From Duganella levis (GTDB lineage Bacteria > Pseudomonadota > Gammaproteobacteria > Burkholderiales > Burkholderiaceae_D), in contig NZ_WWCT01000002.1 in NCBI RefSeq assembly GCF_009857605.1, positions 417,424-481,423 on the forward strand: 64,000 nt of DNA, read 5' to 3'. The translations under genes and the position numbers were made by a program. The notes beneath the pieces were generated by a model. The model was given only the letters and a program-made list of their open reading frames with translations, searched no databases and was not told where the DNA came from. Of this stretch, positions 44,611-53,106 are shown one piece after another. Numbering within the stretch: the first letter of the stretch is position 1; every line of letters begins with the position of its first letter.

Positions 44611-45629
44611 CCGCTGCGCCAGGCGCCGGGATTGATGCCGGCCCATTCCTTGAAGGCGTGGTTGAACGCACTCTGTTCCTGGTAGCCGAGCAGGAAGGCG
44701 ATATCGACCAGGTTCAGCTCCTGCCGTTTCAGATACTCCTTGGCCAGCGCAAAGCGGGCCTGGTCCAGCACCTGCTGGAAGGTGGCGCCGGCGTCGCTCA
44801 ATTTGCGTTGCAGCGTGCGCGGCGAGAGTTTCAATACCTCGGCGATGGTGGCCAGCCGTACCTGGCCGCCCGACAGGCTGGCGACGATGGCGTCATGCAC
44901 CTGCTGGGTGATGGCCGGCGCGTTGTTGGCGCGCTGTTGCAGCAGATGTTCCGCGTGCTGTTGCAGCACCGGGTACAGGCTGACGTCCGCATTCGGCACC
45001 GGCCATGACAGCATCATGGCGTTGATGCTGGCGACATTGGCCTCGGCGTTAAACAGCGGCATATCGCCCAGCACCTTCACATATTCTTCACGCAGCTCGG
45101 GCGGGCCGCCGTCGTGCGTCAGCGTCAGCTGGTTGGCAGGCAGCGTGATCCCGGCCAGCCAGTTGCTGAACACGCGGATGCCGGCGAATACGCTGTCGGC
45201 CAGGTGGCGGTGCGCGCTGCCATAGTTGCTATGCCAGGTGTAGTGGGCGATGTCGTCGTCGATGGTGATGGCCGAGCGTCCCAGGTCATGCGCCAGTTGC
45301 TCGTAGCGCATGGTCTGCTCGAACACCTGGCCGAAATCGCGGCAGCTCAGGAGTATCAGGCCGTACACGGTGTAGGTGCCGAGCTTGACGCATTGGCCGA
45401 CATGCAGGCCGAAGTGCGGATCGTTGGCCAGTTCGGCGCCGATGTCGAGCAGGAGAACGTAGTCGTCGGCCGGCAGCGATTCCGGCAGTGGCTCCAGCGC
45501 GCCCGGCGGCAGGCCGGCCGCCTGTTCCAGCGCTTGCGCCGTCACGCCGCGCAGGGCGGCAGCTTCCAGCAGCGGCTGCAGATACGAGCCGGCGACGCGT
45601 TTGGCATGATCGAACAAGGGGGATGTCAT
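44607..45629 (-). CDS. AraC-family regulator (N-terminal AraC_binding type), first of two
   Basis: A 340-aa regulator. An N-terminal 'arabinose-binding-like' domain spans about 20-205, as in OruR/VirS-type proteins, and a C-terminal AraC helix-turn-helix pair about 235-335 (IAEVLKLSPRTLQRKLSDAGATFQ split over the helix; LVDIAFLLGYQEQSAFNHAFKEW). It is divergent from the alkyl-DHAP-synthase-like gene at 45731. A similar regulator (56868-57968) closes the other end of the cluster. Probably an activator of the adjacent operon. Confidence 0.9.
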   Translation of the reverse strand: MTSPLFDHAKRVAGSYLQPLLEAAALRGVTAQALEQAAGLPPGALEPLPESLPADDYVLLLDIGAELANDPHFGLHVGQCVKLGTYTVYGLILLSCRDFGQVFEQTMRYEQLAHDLGRSAITIDDDIAHYTWHSNYGSAHRHLADSVFAGIRVFSNWLAGITLPANQLTLTHDGGPPELREEYVKVLGDMPLFNAEANVASINAMMLSWPVPNADVSLYPVLQQHAEHLLQQRANNAPAITQQVHDAIVASLSGGQVRLATIAEVLKLSPRTLQRKLSDAGATFQQVLDQARFALAKEYLKRQELNLVDIAFLLGYQEQSAFNHAFKEWAGINPGAWRSG

Positions 45630-45730
45630 GAATGCGCAATACCGGCGGGCGGCATTGTTTTAATCTCAAGTGGTGAATAATCGGTGCGTTCGCAGTATAG
45701 CAAGCGCGCCGCCAGGGAGATAGAAAAACA

Positions 45731-47320
45731 ATGAGACGCTGGAATGGTTGGGGCGATGAGTCGATTGAGTTTGCGCTGCATGCGGATGCGCTGGCGTTTC
45801 TGGCGCAGCGCATTGGCGCCGGCCGGCCGGTAACGGATGCCGGCCTGGCGCAGGCGCGCGCCCAGATCGGCGCGTCGCGTTTGCCCGAGCATGCGCTGAT
45901 CGATACTTCGCCCGAGGTACGGTTGCGGAATGCGCTGGGCCAGAGTTTGCCAGACTGGCTGCGGCTGCGCTATGGCGTGATCGGCCGGGCGCCGGATGGC
46001 GTGGCGTATCCGCAAAGCGCGCAAGATGTGCGCGAACTGCTGGCCTATGCAACGCAGCATGGCGTGGCGCTGATCCCGCAAGGCGGCGGCACCAGCGTGG
46101 CCGGGCATTTGACGGCGCCGTCCGGCATGCCGTCGGTGGCGGTGAACATGACGCGCATGCGGCAGTTGCTGTATCTGGATACCGAATCGCAGTTGGCGAC
46201 GTTTGGCGCCGGTGTGTTCGGACCGGATCTGGAGGCGCAGTTGCGGGCGCGCGGTTATACGCTGGGCCATTTCCCGCAGTCGTTTGAGTATTCGACGCTG
46301 GGTGGCTGGATCGTTACGCGTTCGTCGGGGCAGCAGTCCTTGAAGTATGGACGCATTGAGCAGATGTTCCGTGGCGGCTCGATGGAGACGCCGTCGGGCA
46401 CGCTGCATCTGCCGACCTTTCCGGCATCGGCGGCGGGGCCGGATCTGCGCGAGATGGTGCTGGGTTCCGAAGGGCGGATGGGCATCCTGACGGAGGCCAC
46501 GGTGCGCGTGACACCGGCGCCGGAGTATGAGGCGTTTCATGCGGTGTTCTTCCCGAACTGGCATGCGGCGGAAACGGCCGTGCGGCAGGTAGTGCAGGCG
46601 GGGTTGTCGCTGTCGATGCTGCGTTTGTCGAATCCGCTGGAGACGACCACCATGCTGGCGCTGGCGGGCCACAAGAAAATGATCGCGCTGCTGGAAGGGT
46701 ATCTGTCGCTGCGCGGCTGCAAGGGCGGGAAGTGCATGCTGATGATTGGCGTGAGCGGCCGCAAGTCGCTGGCGCGGGCGGCGTTGCGCGAGGCGCTGGT
46801 ATTAACCTTGCCGCATGGCGGCGTGCATGTAGGCCGCACCATGGGTGAAAAGTGGAAGCAGAACCGCTTCCGCAATGTCTATCTGCGCAATACGGCCTGG
46901 CAGCATGGTTATGCCATCGATACGGTGGAGACGGCGGTCGATTGGCCGCGCGTGGAGATCATGATGCGGGCGGTGGAGGCGGCTGGCGCTGCGGCGTTGG
47001 GGCAGTATGGGGAGCAGGTGCACGCTTACACCCATTTGTCGCATCTGTATGCTCAGGGAGCGAGTGTTTATACGACCTTTGTGTACCGGCTGGCGGGCGA
47101 CTACGAGGCCGATCTGGCGCGCTGGAAGTCGTTGAAGAAAGCGGCGTCCATGGCGATTGTGGACAATGGCGGCACGATCAGCCATCAGCATGGCGTGGGC
47201 AGCGATCACGCGCCGTATCTGGCGGCGGAGAAGGGCTGGCTAGGAATGTCGACGCTGCGCGCGGTGTTTGCGCATGTGGACCCGCAGCAGATCATGAATC
47301 CTGGGAAGCTGGCGCCATGA
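45731..47320 (+). CDS. FAD-linked oxidase like alkyl-dihydroxyacetonephosphate synthase
   Basis: A 529-aa flavoprotein of the VAO/PCMH family. The FAD-binding region at about 100-280 (PQGGGTSVAGHL, GWIVTRSSGQQSLKYGRIEQM split) and the cap at about 280-515 match the AGPS (alkylglycerone-phosphate synthase) branch. The N-terminus MRRWNGWGDESIEF resembles the WNGWG motif of AGPS, and the active-site loop TISHQHGVGSDHA resembles the AGPS SHHHGVG loop, with the middle His changed to Gln. AGPS exchanges the acyl chain of acyl-DHAP for a fatty alcohol to make an ether bond. The gene is translationally coupled (ATGA) to the next. Confidence 0.85.
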   Translation: MRRWNGWGDESIEFALHADALAFLAQRIGAGRPVTDAGLAQARAQIGASRLPEHALIDTSPEVRLRNALGQSLPDWLRLRYGVIGRAPDGVAYPQSAQDVRELLAYATQHGVALIPQGGGTSVAGHLTAPSGMPSVAVNMTRMRQLLYLDTESQLATFGAGVFGPDLEAQLRARGYTLGHFPQSFEYSTLGGWIVTRSSGQQSLKYGRIEQMFRGGSMETPSGTLHLPTFPASAAGPDLREMVLGSEGRMGILTEATVRVTPAPEYEAFHAVFFPNWHAAETAVRQVVQAGLSLSMLRLSNPLETTTMLALAGHKKMIALLEGYLSLRGCKGGKCMLMIGVSGRKSLARAALREALVLTLPHGGVHVGRTMGEKWKQNRFRNVYLRNTAWQHGYAIDTVETAVDWPRVEIMMRAVEAAGAAALGQYGEQVHAYTHLSHLYAQGASVYTTFVYRLAGDYEADLARWKSLKKAASMAIVDNGGTISHQHGVGSDHAPYLAAEKGWLGMSTLRAVFAHVDPQQIMNPGKLAP

Positions 47321-48894
47321 GCCGCGCGGACTTTGCACGCGAGTGGGATCTGGTGGTGATTGGCGGCGGCATCACCGGTGCCGGGATATTGCTGGAGGCG
47401 GCGCGGCGGGGTTTACGGGTGCTGCTGGTGGAGCAGCGCGATTTTGCGTGGGGGACGTCGAGCAGGTCTTCAAAGTTGGTGCATGGTGGCTTGCGCTATC
47501 TGAAGGAGGGGCAGTTTGGCCTGACGCGCGAGTCGGTGCATGAGCGTGAGCATTTGCTGCGGCAGGCGGCGGGGCTGGTGGAGCCGCAGAGTTTTGCGTT
47601 TGGCGATTATGTGGGGCGCAAGCCGGGCAAGCGGGCGTTTCTGGCGGGACTGGCGATTTATGATCGCATGGCCGGGCAGCGCTCGCGGCATTATTACGGC
47701 CGCGCAGAGTTCGCGGCGCTGGCGCCGAATGTGGCCACCGACGGTCTCCAGGGCGGAATGGTCTACATGGACGCCAAGACGGACGATGCGCGGCTGGTGC
47801 TGCGCGTGCTGCAAGAGGCGCGCCGGTATGGCGGCGTGGCGGTGAACTACGTGGCCGCCGAGGCGCTGCTGCGCGGGGATGCGGCCGACGCTGCCACCGG
47901 AGAGGCCGGCGATGTGTGCGGCGTGCGGCTACGGGATGGTCTGAGCGGCGCGCAGCACGAGGTTCGCGCGCGGCTCGTCATCAATGCTACTGGTGCATGG
48001 GCCGACCAGCTGCGCGCGTCGCAGTCGACCGCGACAAGTTTGCGGCCTTTGCGCGGCAGCCATCTGGTGTTGCCGGCGTGGCGGCTGCCGCTGGCTCAGG
48101 CTATCAGTTTGATGCATCCGGCCGATGGCCGTCCGGTCTTCGCCTATCCGTGGGAGGGCATAACGCTGGTTGGCACGACGGACGTCGATCACCATGACAA
48201 CCTGTCGCGGGAAGCAGCCATTACGCGAGCTGAATGCGATTACCTGCTGGCCGCCTTGCACGCCCAATTCCCGCAACTGCACCTGACCGACGACGACATC
48301 ATCGCCACCTACGCCGGCGTGCGTCCAGTGATCGATAGCGGCAAGGCCGATCCATCCAAAGAAACGCGCGACCACGCGTTATGGCTGGAACACGGCCTGC
48401 TGACCGTCACCGGCGGCAAACTGACCACCTTCCGCGTCATCGCACTGGACGCGCTTAAGCTGGCCGCCACACGTCTGCCGGAGCTGCGCGACAAGCTGAC
48501 GCCGCAGCCAGTATTCGCCGCCACGCCGCCGTTGCGCTATCTGCCAGACCTGCCCGCAGGACAAGCACAACGCCTGCAAGGCCGCTATGGCGCCGACGCC
48601 CAAGCGCTGATCGATGCCGCGCAGCCGAATGAACTGTCATGCATCGCCGGCACAGAAACCATCTGGGCCCAACTGCGCTGGGCCGCGCGCCACGAAGACG
48701 TCTGCAAGCTGGAAGACCTGCTGCTGCGCCGCAGCCGCATCGGCATCCAGTTGCGCGGCGGTGGCGTCGACATCCTGCCGCGCATCCGCAGCATCTGCCA
48801 GCCTGAACTCGGGTGGAGCGACCAGCGCTGGAACGATGAGCAAGCAGCCTACCTGGCGCTATGGAGCACGCATTACAGCGTGCCCAAAACATAA
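47317..48894 (+). CDS. glycerol-3-phosphate dehydrogenase (FAD, GlpD-like)
   Basis: A 525-aa FAD-dependent dehydrogenase. The dinucleotide fold (VVIGGGITGAGILLEAARRG at 12-31) and the GlpD fingerprint SSRSSKLVHGGLRYL (about 48-62) are clear, with a C-terminal accessory domain (about 395-515). GlpD oxidises glycerol-3-phosphate to DHAP at the membrane, passing electrons to quinone. Coupled by ATGA overlap to the AGPS-like gene and 16 bp ahead of a carbohydrate kinase, it may oxidise an alkylated or acylated glycerol phosphate here instead. Confidence 0.92.
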   Translation: MSRADFAREWDLVVIGGGITGAGILLEAARRGLRVLLVEQRDFAWGTSSRSSKLVHGGLRYLKEGQFGLTRESVHEREHLLRQAAGLVEPQSFAFGDYVGRKPGKRAFLAGLAIYDRMAGQRSRHYYGRAEFAALAPNVATDGLQGGMVYMDAKTDDARLVLRVLQEARRYGGVAVNYVAAEALLRGDAADAATGEAGDVCGVRLRDGLSGAQHEVRARLVINATGAWADQLRASQSTATSLRPLRGSHLVLPAWRLPLAQAISLMHPADGRPVFAYPWEGITLVGTTDVDHHDNLSREAAITRAECDYLLAALHAQFPQLHLTDDDIIATYAGVRPVIDSGKADPSKETRDHALWLEHGLLTVTGGKLTTFRVIALDALKLAATRLPELRDKLTPQPVFAATPPLRYLPDLPAGQAQRLQGRYGADAQALIDAAQPNELSCIAGTETIWAQLRWAARHEDVCKLEDLLLRRSRIGIQLRGGGVDILPRIRSICQPELGWSDQRWNDEQAAYLALWSTHYSVPKT

Positions 48895-48910
48895 AATATA
48901 AAGAGACATC

Positions 48911-50473
48911 ATGGCAGACCAATACCTGCTCTCCATCGACAACGGCACGCAAAGCGTGCGCACGCTGCTGTTCGACTTGAACGGCAATCTCGCAGCCAAA
49001 GCGCAGATCCATCTGCAAGCCTATTTCTCCGACCATCCCGGCTGGGCCGAGCATGACGCCGATGGTTATTGGGACGCCGTCGCCGCCGCATGCCAGCAGC
49101 TGTGGCGCAGCACCGATATCCCGCGCAGCGCTATCAAAGGCGTGGCAGTCACCACGCAGCGCGGCACGGTGGTCAATCTGGACCGCGACGGCAAAGTGCT
49201 GCGGCCTGCGATTACCTGGCTGGACCAGCGCCGCGTCGGCAAACAGAAGCCATTAAGCCTGTGGTGGCGTACCGCCTTCAAACTGGCGCGCGTGGACAGC
49301 ACCATCGAATACTTCCGCCGCGAAGCGGAGATCAACTGGATCGCCGAACACCAGCCGGAGATCTGGGCCAAGACGCATAAATACGTGCTGCTGTCTGGAT
49401 TCCTCAACTATCGCCTGTGCGGGCGGCATGTGGACTCGATCGGATCGCAGGTTGCGTATCTGCCGTTCGACTACAAGCGCCACAAATGGGCCGGCGCGCA
49501 TGACTGGAAATGGGAAGCCTTGCGCGTTCGGAAGGACATGCTGTCCGAGCTGGTGGCACCGGGCACGGTGATCGGCGCCATCACCGCCAGTGCCGCTGCG
49601 GCGACCGGCATCCCGGAAGGCACACCGCTGGTGGCCGCCGCCGCCGACAAAGCCTGCGAAGTGATTGGCGCCGGCAGCCTGGAACCGCACATCGCCTGCC
49701 TGAGCTACGGCACCACGGCCACCATTAACACCACCAGCCGCAAATACGTCGAAGTCACGCCCTTTATTCCGCCGTATCCTGCTGCGGTGCCGGGTGCTTA
49801 CAGCACCGAGGTGCAGATCTTCCGTGGCTATTGGATGGTCAACTGGTTCAAGGAGCAGTTTGGCCATCTGGAGCAGATTGCTGGTGCGGAGCAGGGGCTA
49901 GCGCCGGAAGCCATGTTCGACCTCCTCGTCAACGAAGTGCCGCCGGGTTCAATGGGGCTGATGCTGCAACCATACTGGAGTCCGGGCATCCGTATTCCCG
50001 GCCCTGAAGCCAAGGGCGCCATGATCGGCTTCGGCGATGTACACACCCGCGCCCATATGTACCGCGCCATTCTCGAAGGCCTGGCGTATGCGCTGCGTGA
50101 AGGGAAGGAGCGCATCGAAAAACGTAGCGGCGTCGCCGTGACGGAGCTGCGCATCGCCGGCGGTGGATCGCAAAGCGACGCGGCCATGCAGCTGACGGCC
50201 GATATTTTTGGCCTGCCTGCCGCCCGTGCGCACGTCTACGAAACCTCCGGCCTGGGCGCCGCAATCGCCATCGCCGCCGGCCTCGGTCTGCACAAGGACT
50301 TCGACACCGCCACCCGCGCCATGACGCGCCCCGGCCGCATCTTCCATCCGATCGCCGCCAACCAGCAAATCTACGACCAGCTATACCGGCGCGTCTACCT
50401 CCGCATGTACAAGCAACTCCAGCCGATGTACCAGCAAATCGCCGACATCACCGGCTATCCAGAGCAGTTATAG
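48911..50473 (+). CDS. FGGY-family carbohydrate kinase
   Basis: A 520-aa ATP-dependent kinase of the FGGY family (glycerol/xylulose/ribulokinase superfamily). The N-terminal motif LSIDNGTQSVRTLLFDLNG and the C-terminal ATP motif ELRIAGGGSQSDAAMQLTADI are both present. It is longer than and divergent from GlpK. With the G3P-dehydrogenase-like and AGPS-like genes it forms a coupled trio, so the expected substrate is a glycerol-type polyol, possibly a 1-O-alkylglycerol. The 3' end overlaps the convergent TonB receptor by 6 bp. Confidence 0.9.
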   Translation: MADQYLLSIDNGTQSVRTLLFDLNGNLAAKAQIHLQAYFSDHPGWAEHDADGYWDAVAAACQQLWRSTDIPRSAIKGVAVTTQRGTVVNLDRDGKVLRPAITWLDQRRVGKQKPLSLWWRTAFKLARVDSTIEYFRREAEINWIAEHQPEIWAKTHKYVLLSGFLNYRLCGRHVDSIGSQVAYLPFDYKRHKWAGAHDWKWEALRVRKDMLSELVAPGTVIGAITASAAAATGIPEGTPLVAAAADKACEVIGAGSLEPHIACLSYGTTATINTTSRKYVEVTPFIPPYPAAVPGAYSTEVQIFRGYWMVNWFKEQFGHLEQIAGAEQGLAPEAMFDLLVNEVPPGSMGLMLQPYWSPGIRIPGPEAKGAMIGFGDVHTRAHMYRAILEGLAYALREGKERIEKRSGVAVTELRIAGGGSQSDAAMQLTADIFGLPAARAHVYETSGLGAAIAIAAGLGLHKDFDTATRAMTRPGRIFHPIAANQQIYDQLYRRVYLRMYKQLQPMYQQIADITGYPEQL

Positions 50474-52894
50474 GCTGCCGCGCAGTTCGAGGGCGATGGT
50501 GCGGGGCGCGGTGATGCTGGCGTAGGGAAGGCCGAAGGCTTTGGTCTGGCCATCCAGGTTGTAGACGTAGCGCTTGTCGAACAGGTTGTTGACCAGCAGG
50601 CCGATGCCGAATTTGCCGTCAGCCGTGTCCCAGCCAACACGCAGGTCGGCCTTGCTGACAGAGGTGCCGGTGCGGAAGGCCGGGGCATTCAGGCATTGCA
50701 GCGCGCGGGTGTCGTCGTTGCAGCGGTTCTTGCCGTGGTAGCTCCCTTGTAGCGTGGCGCTCATGCGGCCATTCAGCGCTTCCCAGTTGGCGTTGACGCC
50801 GGCCATGCCGCTGAACACTGGCGTGCCGACCGGCTGGCCGGACAGGTTGAGCGTGGCGCCGCTGGTGTCGGTGGTTTCAAAGCGCTGGTAGGTCTGGTCG
50901 ATGAATTCCACGCCGGCGAATAGCGTGATGCGCGGTGTTATGCGAATGCGGCCATCAAGATCCAGCCCTTTCGCTTCCTGGTCGCTGTTGATGATGTTGT
51001 AGGTGGGGATGGCGCTGCTGCCACCCAGTTTGACGTCCTGCAGATTCTTGAAACGGTAGGCGAACAGGGAGCCATTCAGTGTGGCGCGCAGCGACGGTGC
51101 ATACAGTTTGAAGCCCAGTTCCAGATTGGTCATCTTCTCCGGATTGAAGCTCGGGTCGCGCTCACGCAGATTGGATGACGTGGGATTCGGCGGCGTGAAG
51201 ACGTTGAAACCGCCGGCCTGGTAGCCGCGCGACAGCGATGCAAACAACAGCAGGTCTTCCGTCAATTTATGATCCAGTACCAGGCGCGGGCTCCAGTCGT
51301 TCCAGCTGTGGGTGGCGTTGACCGGCGTGGCGGCCAGCGGTCCGGCGGCGGCGAAGATGACGTTGGCCGGCAGCGCGGAAGCGTCGATGCCTGCGGCGGG
51401 GCCGTAGGTGTTGAGCAGGGTGTCGAGCGAGGCGGACTGCCGGCCCGGCACATACCACTGCATCTCCTTACGGTCGCGGCTCCAGCGCAGGCCTGTGGTC
51501 AGGCGCGTGCCGGGCGCCAGGCGCCAGATCAAATCTCCATAAATTGACGCGGCGCGCGTGTGCAGCCGGGCGTAGTTGTTCTCTTCCCAGCCGAATACCG
51601 AGTTGCCATTCACGCCGGGCACGCCGGCTTCGCCAAGGCCCGAAAACAACGTGGCCAAATCGGCGCTGCCGCCTTGCATCAGGCTGATGCTGTCCAGCGT
51701 CTGGGTGTTGACGATGGCGGAGCTGCGCTGGCGTTCGCGGTTGTCGTAGAAGCTCACGCCCGCGACCCAGTCCAGTTTATCGGTGGCGCCGGATAGCTTG
51801 AATTCCTGCTGCCAGTTGTAGGCTTTCTTCTGGTCCTGGGTGGCCAGCATGAAATCGGTGCGCGCGGTACCGTCGTTGTCGGTCAGGTTGAGCGAGGAAA
51901 AAGTGCGGTAGGCGGTGGTGGAACGCAGCGTGACGCCACCCAGCGGCACTTCGGCGCGCAGCGTTACGCCGTCGAAGTTGCGGGTCTCGCGGCCGTCGGT
52001 GTCGTTCTCCAATGGCGTCTTGCGCGGATCGCTGAAGTTGGCGACGTAGGCGGCATCGTACACGCCGGTGTAGCCGGCCATCGGCAGCGCGCTGCCTTTA
52101 ACTACGCCGAATGCCGGCCAGCCGTGCTGACGCAACTGCTCATGTTCCCACGACAGCAACAGCGTGGCGTCGCCGGCCTTCTGTTTGACCGACAGGCGCG
52201 TAGCCCATGAGTTGTCGCCGGCAGTACGGGTGCCGGTGGTGGCGTTGCGCACCCACCCGTTGCTGGTGTCGCGCACGAACACCAGCCGCGCAGCGGTGGT
52301 CGCGCCCAGCGGCACATTGAGCATCGCGTCCAGATTGGCGCGGCCGTAATCGCCCACCTTGATATGGCCGGACGCGTCGAAGTCCGCCTCGGGTTCATTG
52401 GTCACCACCGAGATGGCGCCGGCGGCGCTGTTACGGCCGAACAGCGTGCCTTGCGGCCCCTTGAGCACTTCCACGCGCTGGATGTCGATGAAGTTCATCA
52501 GCGCGCCGCCGGTCTTGCCGGTATAGACCCCGTCCACATAAATACCGACCGGCGTGTCGGTGCCGATGCCGAAGTCGCCCGCCTGAACGCCGCGGATGCC
52601 GAAGATCGGCTGCGTGGCCTGGGTGGCGTCCACTTGCAGGCCGGGGAGATAGCCGGTCAGGTCGCCGAGGTTGCGCGCACCGAGGTTCTGGATGTCGCGC
52701 GCGGTGACCACTTCCATCGAAATCGGCACCTCCTGCGCCGACTGTGCGCGCGACTGCGCGGTGACGATCACTTTCTGCATCTCGTCGTCCGCCTGTGCGG
52801 CGTGGTGAAGCATGGTACCGGCAAAGGCAAGGGCGATGCTGCGCGCAAGGATGCGCATAGGACGGGGTGGCGGCTTCATTGCAGATGGCTTCAC
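50468..52894 (-). CDS. TonB-dependent receptor
   Basis: An 808-aa outer-membrane receptor. Signal peptide (about 6-35, SIALAFAGTMLHHAAQA), TonB-box-like MQKVIVTAQSRAQ, plug (about 50-175) and C-terminal barrel ending in TIALELRGSL. The best start is GTG at 52894, preceded by GAGGAGAG; the ATG at 52879 has no ribosome site. It lies between the kinase trio and the FMO operon and is probably the uptake protein for their amphipathic substrate. No riboswitch or Fur-like box is evident upstream. Confidence 0.9.
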   Translation of the reverse strand: MKPSAMKPPPRPMRILARSIALAFAGTMLHHAAQADDEMQKVIVTAQSRAQSAQEVPISMEVVTARDIQNLGARNLGDLTGYLPGLQVDATQATQPIFGIRGVQAGDFGIGTDTPVGIYVDGVYTGKTGGALMNFIDIQRVEVLKGPQGTLFGRNSAAGAISVVTNEPEADFDASGHIKVGDYGRANLDAMLNVPLGATTAARLVFVRDTSNGWVRNATTGTRTAGDNSWATRLSVKQKAGDATLLLSWEHEQLRQHGWPAFGVVKGSALPMAGYTGVYDAAYVANFSDPRKTPLENDTDGRETRNFDGVTLRAEVPLGGVTLRSTTAYRTFSSLNLTDNDGTARTDFMLATQDQKKAYNWQQEFKLSGATDKLDWVAGVSFYDNRERQRSSAIVNTQTLDSISLMQGGSADLATLFSGLGEAGVPGVNGNSVFGWEENNYARLHTRAASIYGDLIWRLAPGTRLTTGLRWSRDRKEMQWYVPGRQSASLDTLLNTYGPAAGIDASALPANVIFAAAGPLAATPVNATHSWNDWSPRLVLDHKLTEDLLLFASLSRGYQAGGFNVFTPPNPTSSNLRERDPSFNPEKMTNLELGFKLYAPSLRATLNGSLFAYRFKNLQDVKLGGSSAIPTYNIINSDQEAKGLDLDGRIRITPRITLFAGVEFIDQTYQRFETTDTSGATLNLSGQPVGTPVFSGMAGVNANWEALNGRMSATLQGSYHGKNRCNDDTRALQCLNAPAFRTGTSVSKADLRVGWDTADGKFGIGLLVNNLFDKRYVYNLDGQTKAFGLPYASITAPRTIALELRGSL

Positions 52895-52962
52895 GGTCTC
52901 TCCTCGGTTGTTTGGTTTTTTTTCAATGTAGACGCGTGCTTTGCCATGCCGGGGGCCGGATC

Positions 52963-53039
52963 GGACAGACAAGGACGCCCACACGGCCAAACGGCCAAGG
53001 TGTTGCGTGGCCGCTTCGGCTCCCCGTCTGTCCTTTTTG
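52963..53039 (+). promoter_or_regulatory. leader inverted repeat before the FMO gene
   Basis: GGACAGAC (52963-52970) and GTCTGTCC (53026-53033) are perfect 8-bp arms 55 nt apart, followed by TTTTTG. The intervening bases contain ACGGCCAA twice in tandem (around 52983-52998) and can fold further. It resembles a long hairpin or attenuator in the 212-bp region between the divergent TonB receptor and FMO genes. It could equally be two operator half-sites for the AraC regulators. Confidence 0.4.
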
Positions 53040-53106
53040 CCCCCGTGCCGCGCGGCCTTTGTTTGCACAATGAACCCGGGACTTTCAACAATAGGGGAGA
53101 ACAACA

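Noticed and set aside
50468..53106. Cobalamin riboswitch or Fur box ahead of the second TonB receptor
   Set aside because: I looked for the B12-box and for a GATAATGATAATCATTATC-like Fur site in the upstream gap and found neither.
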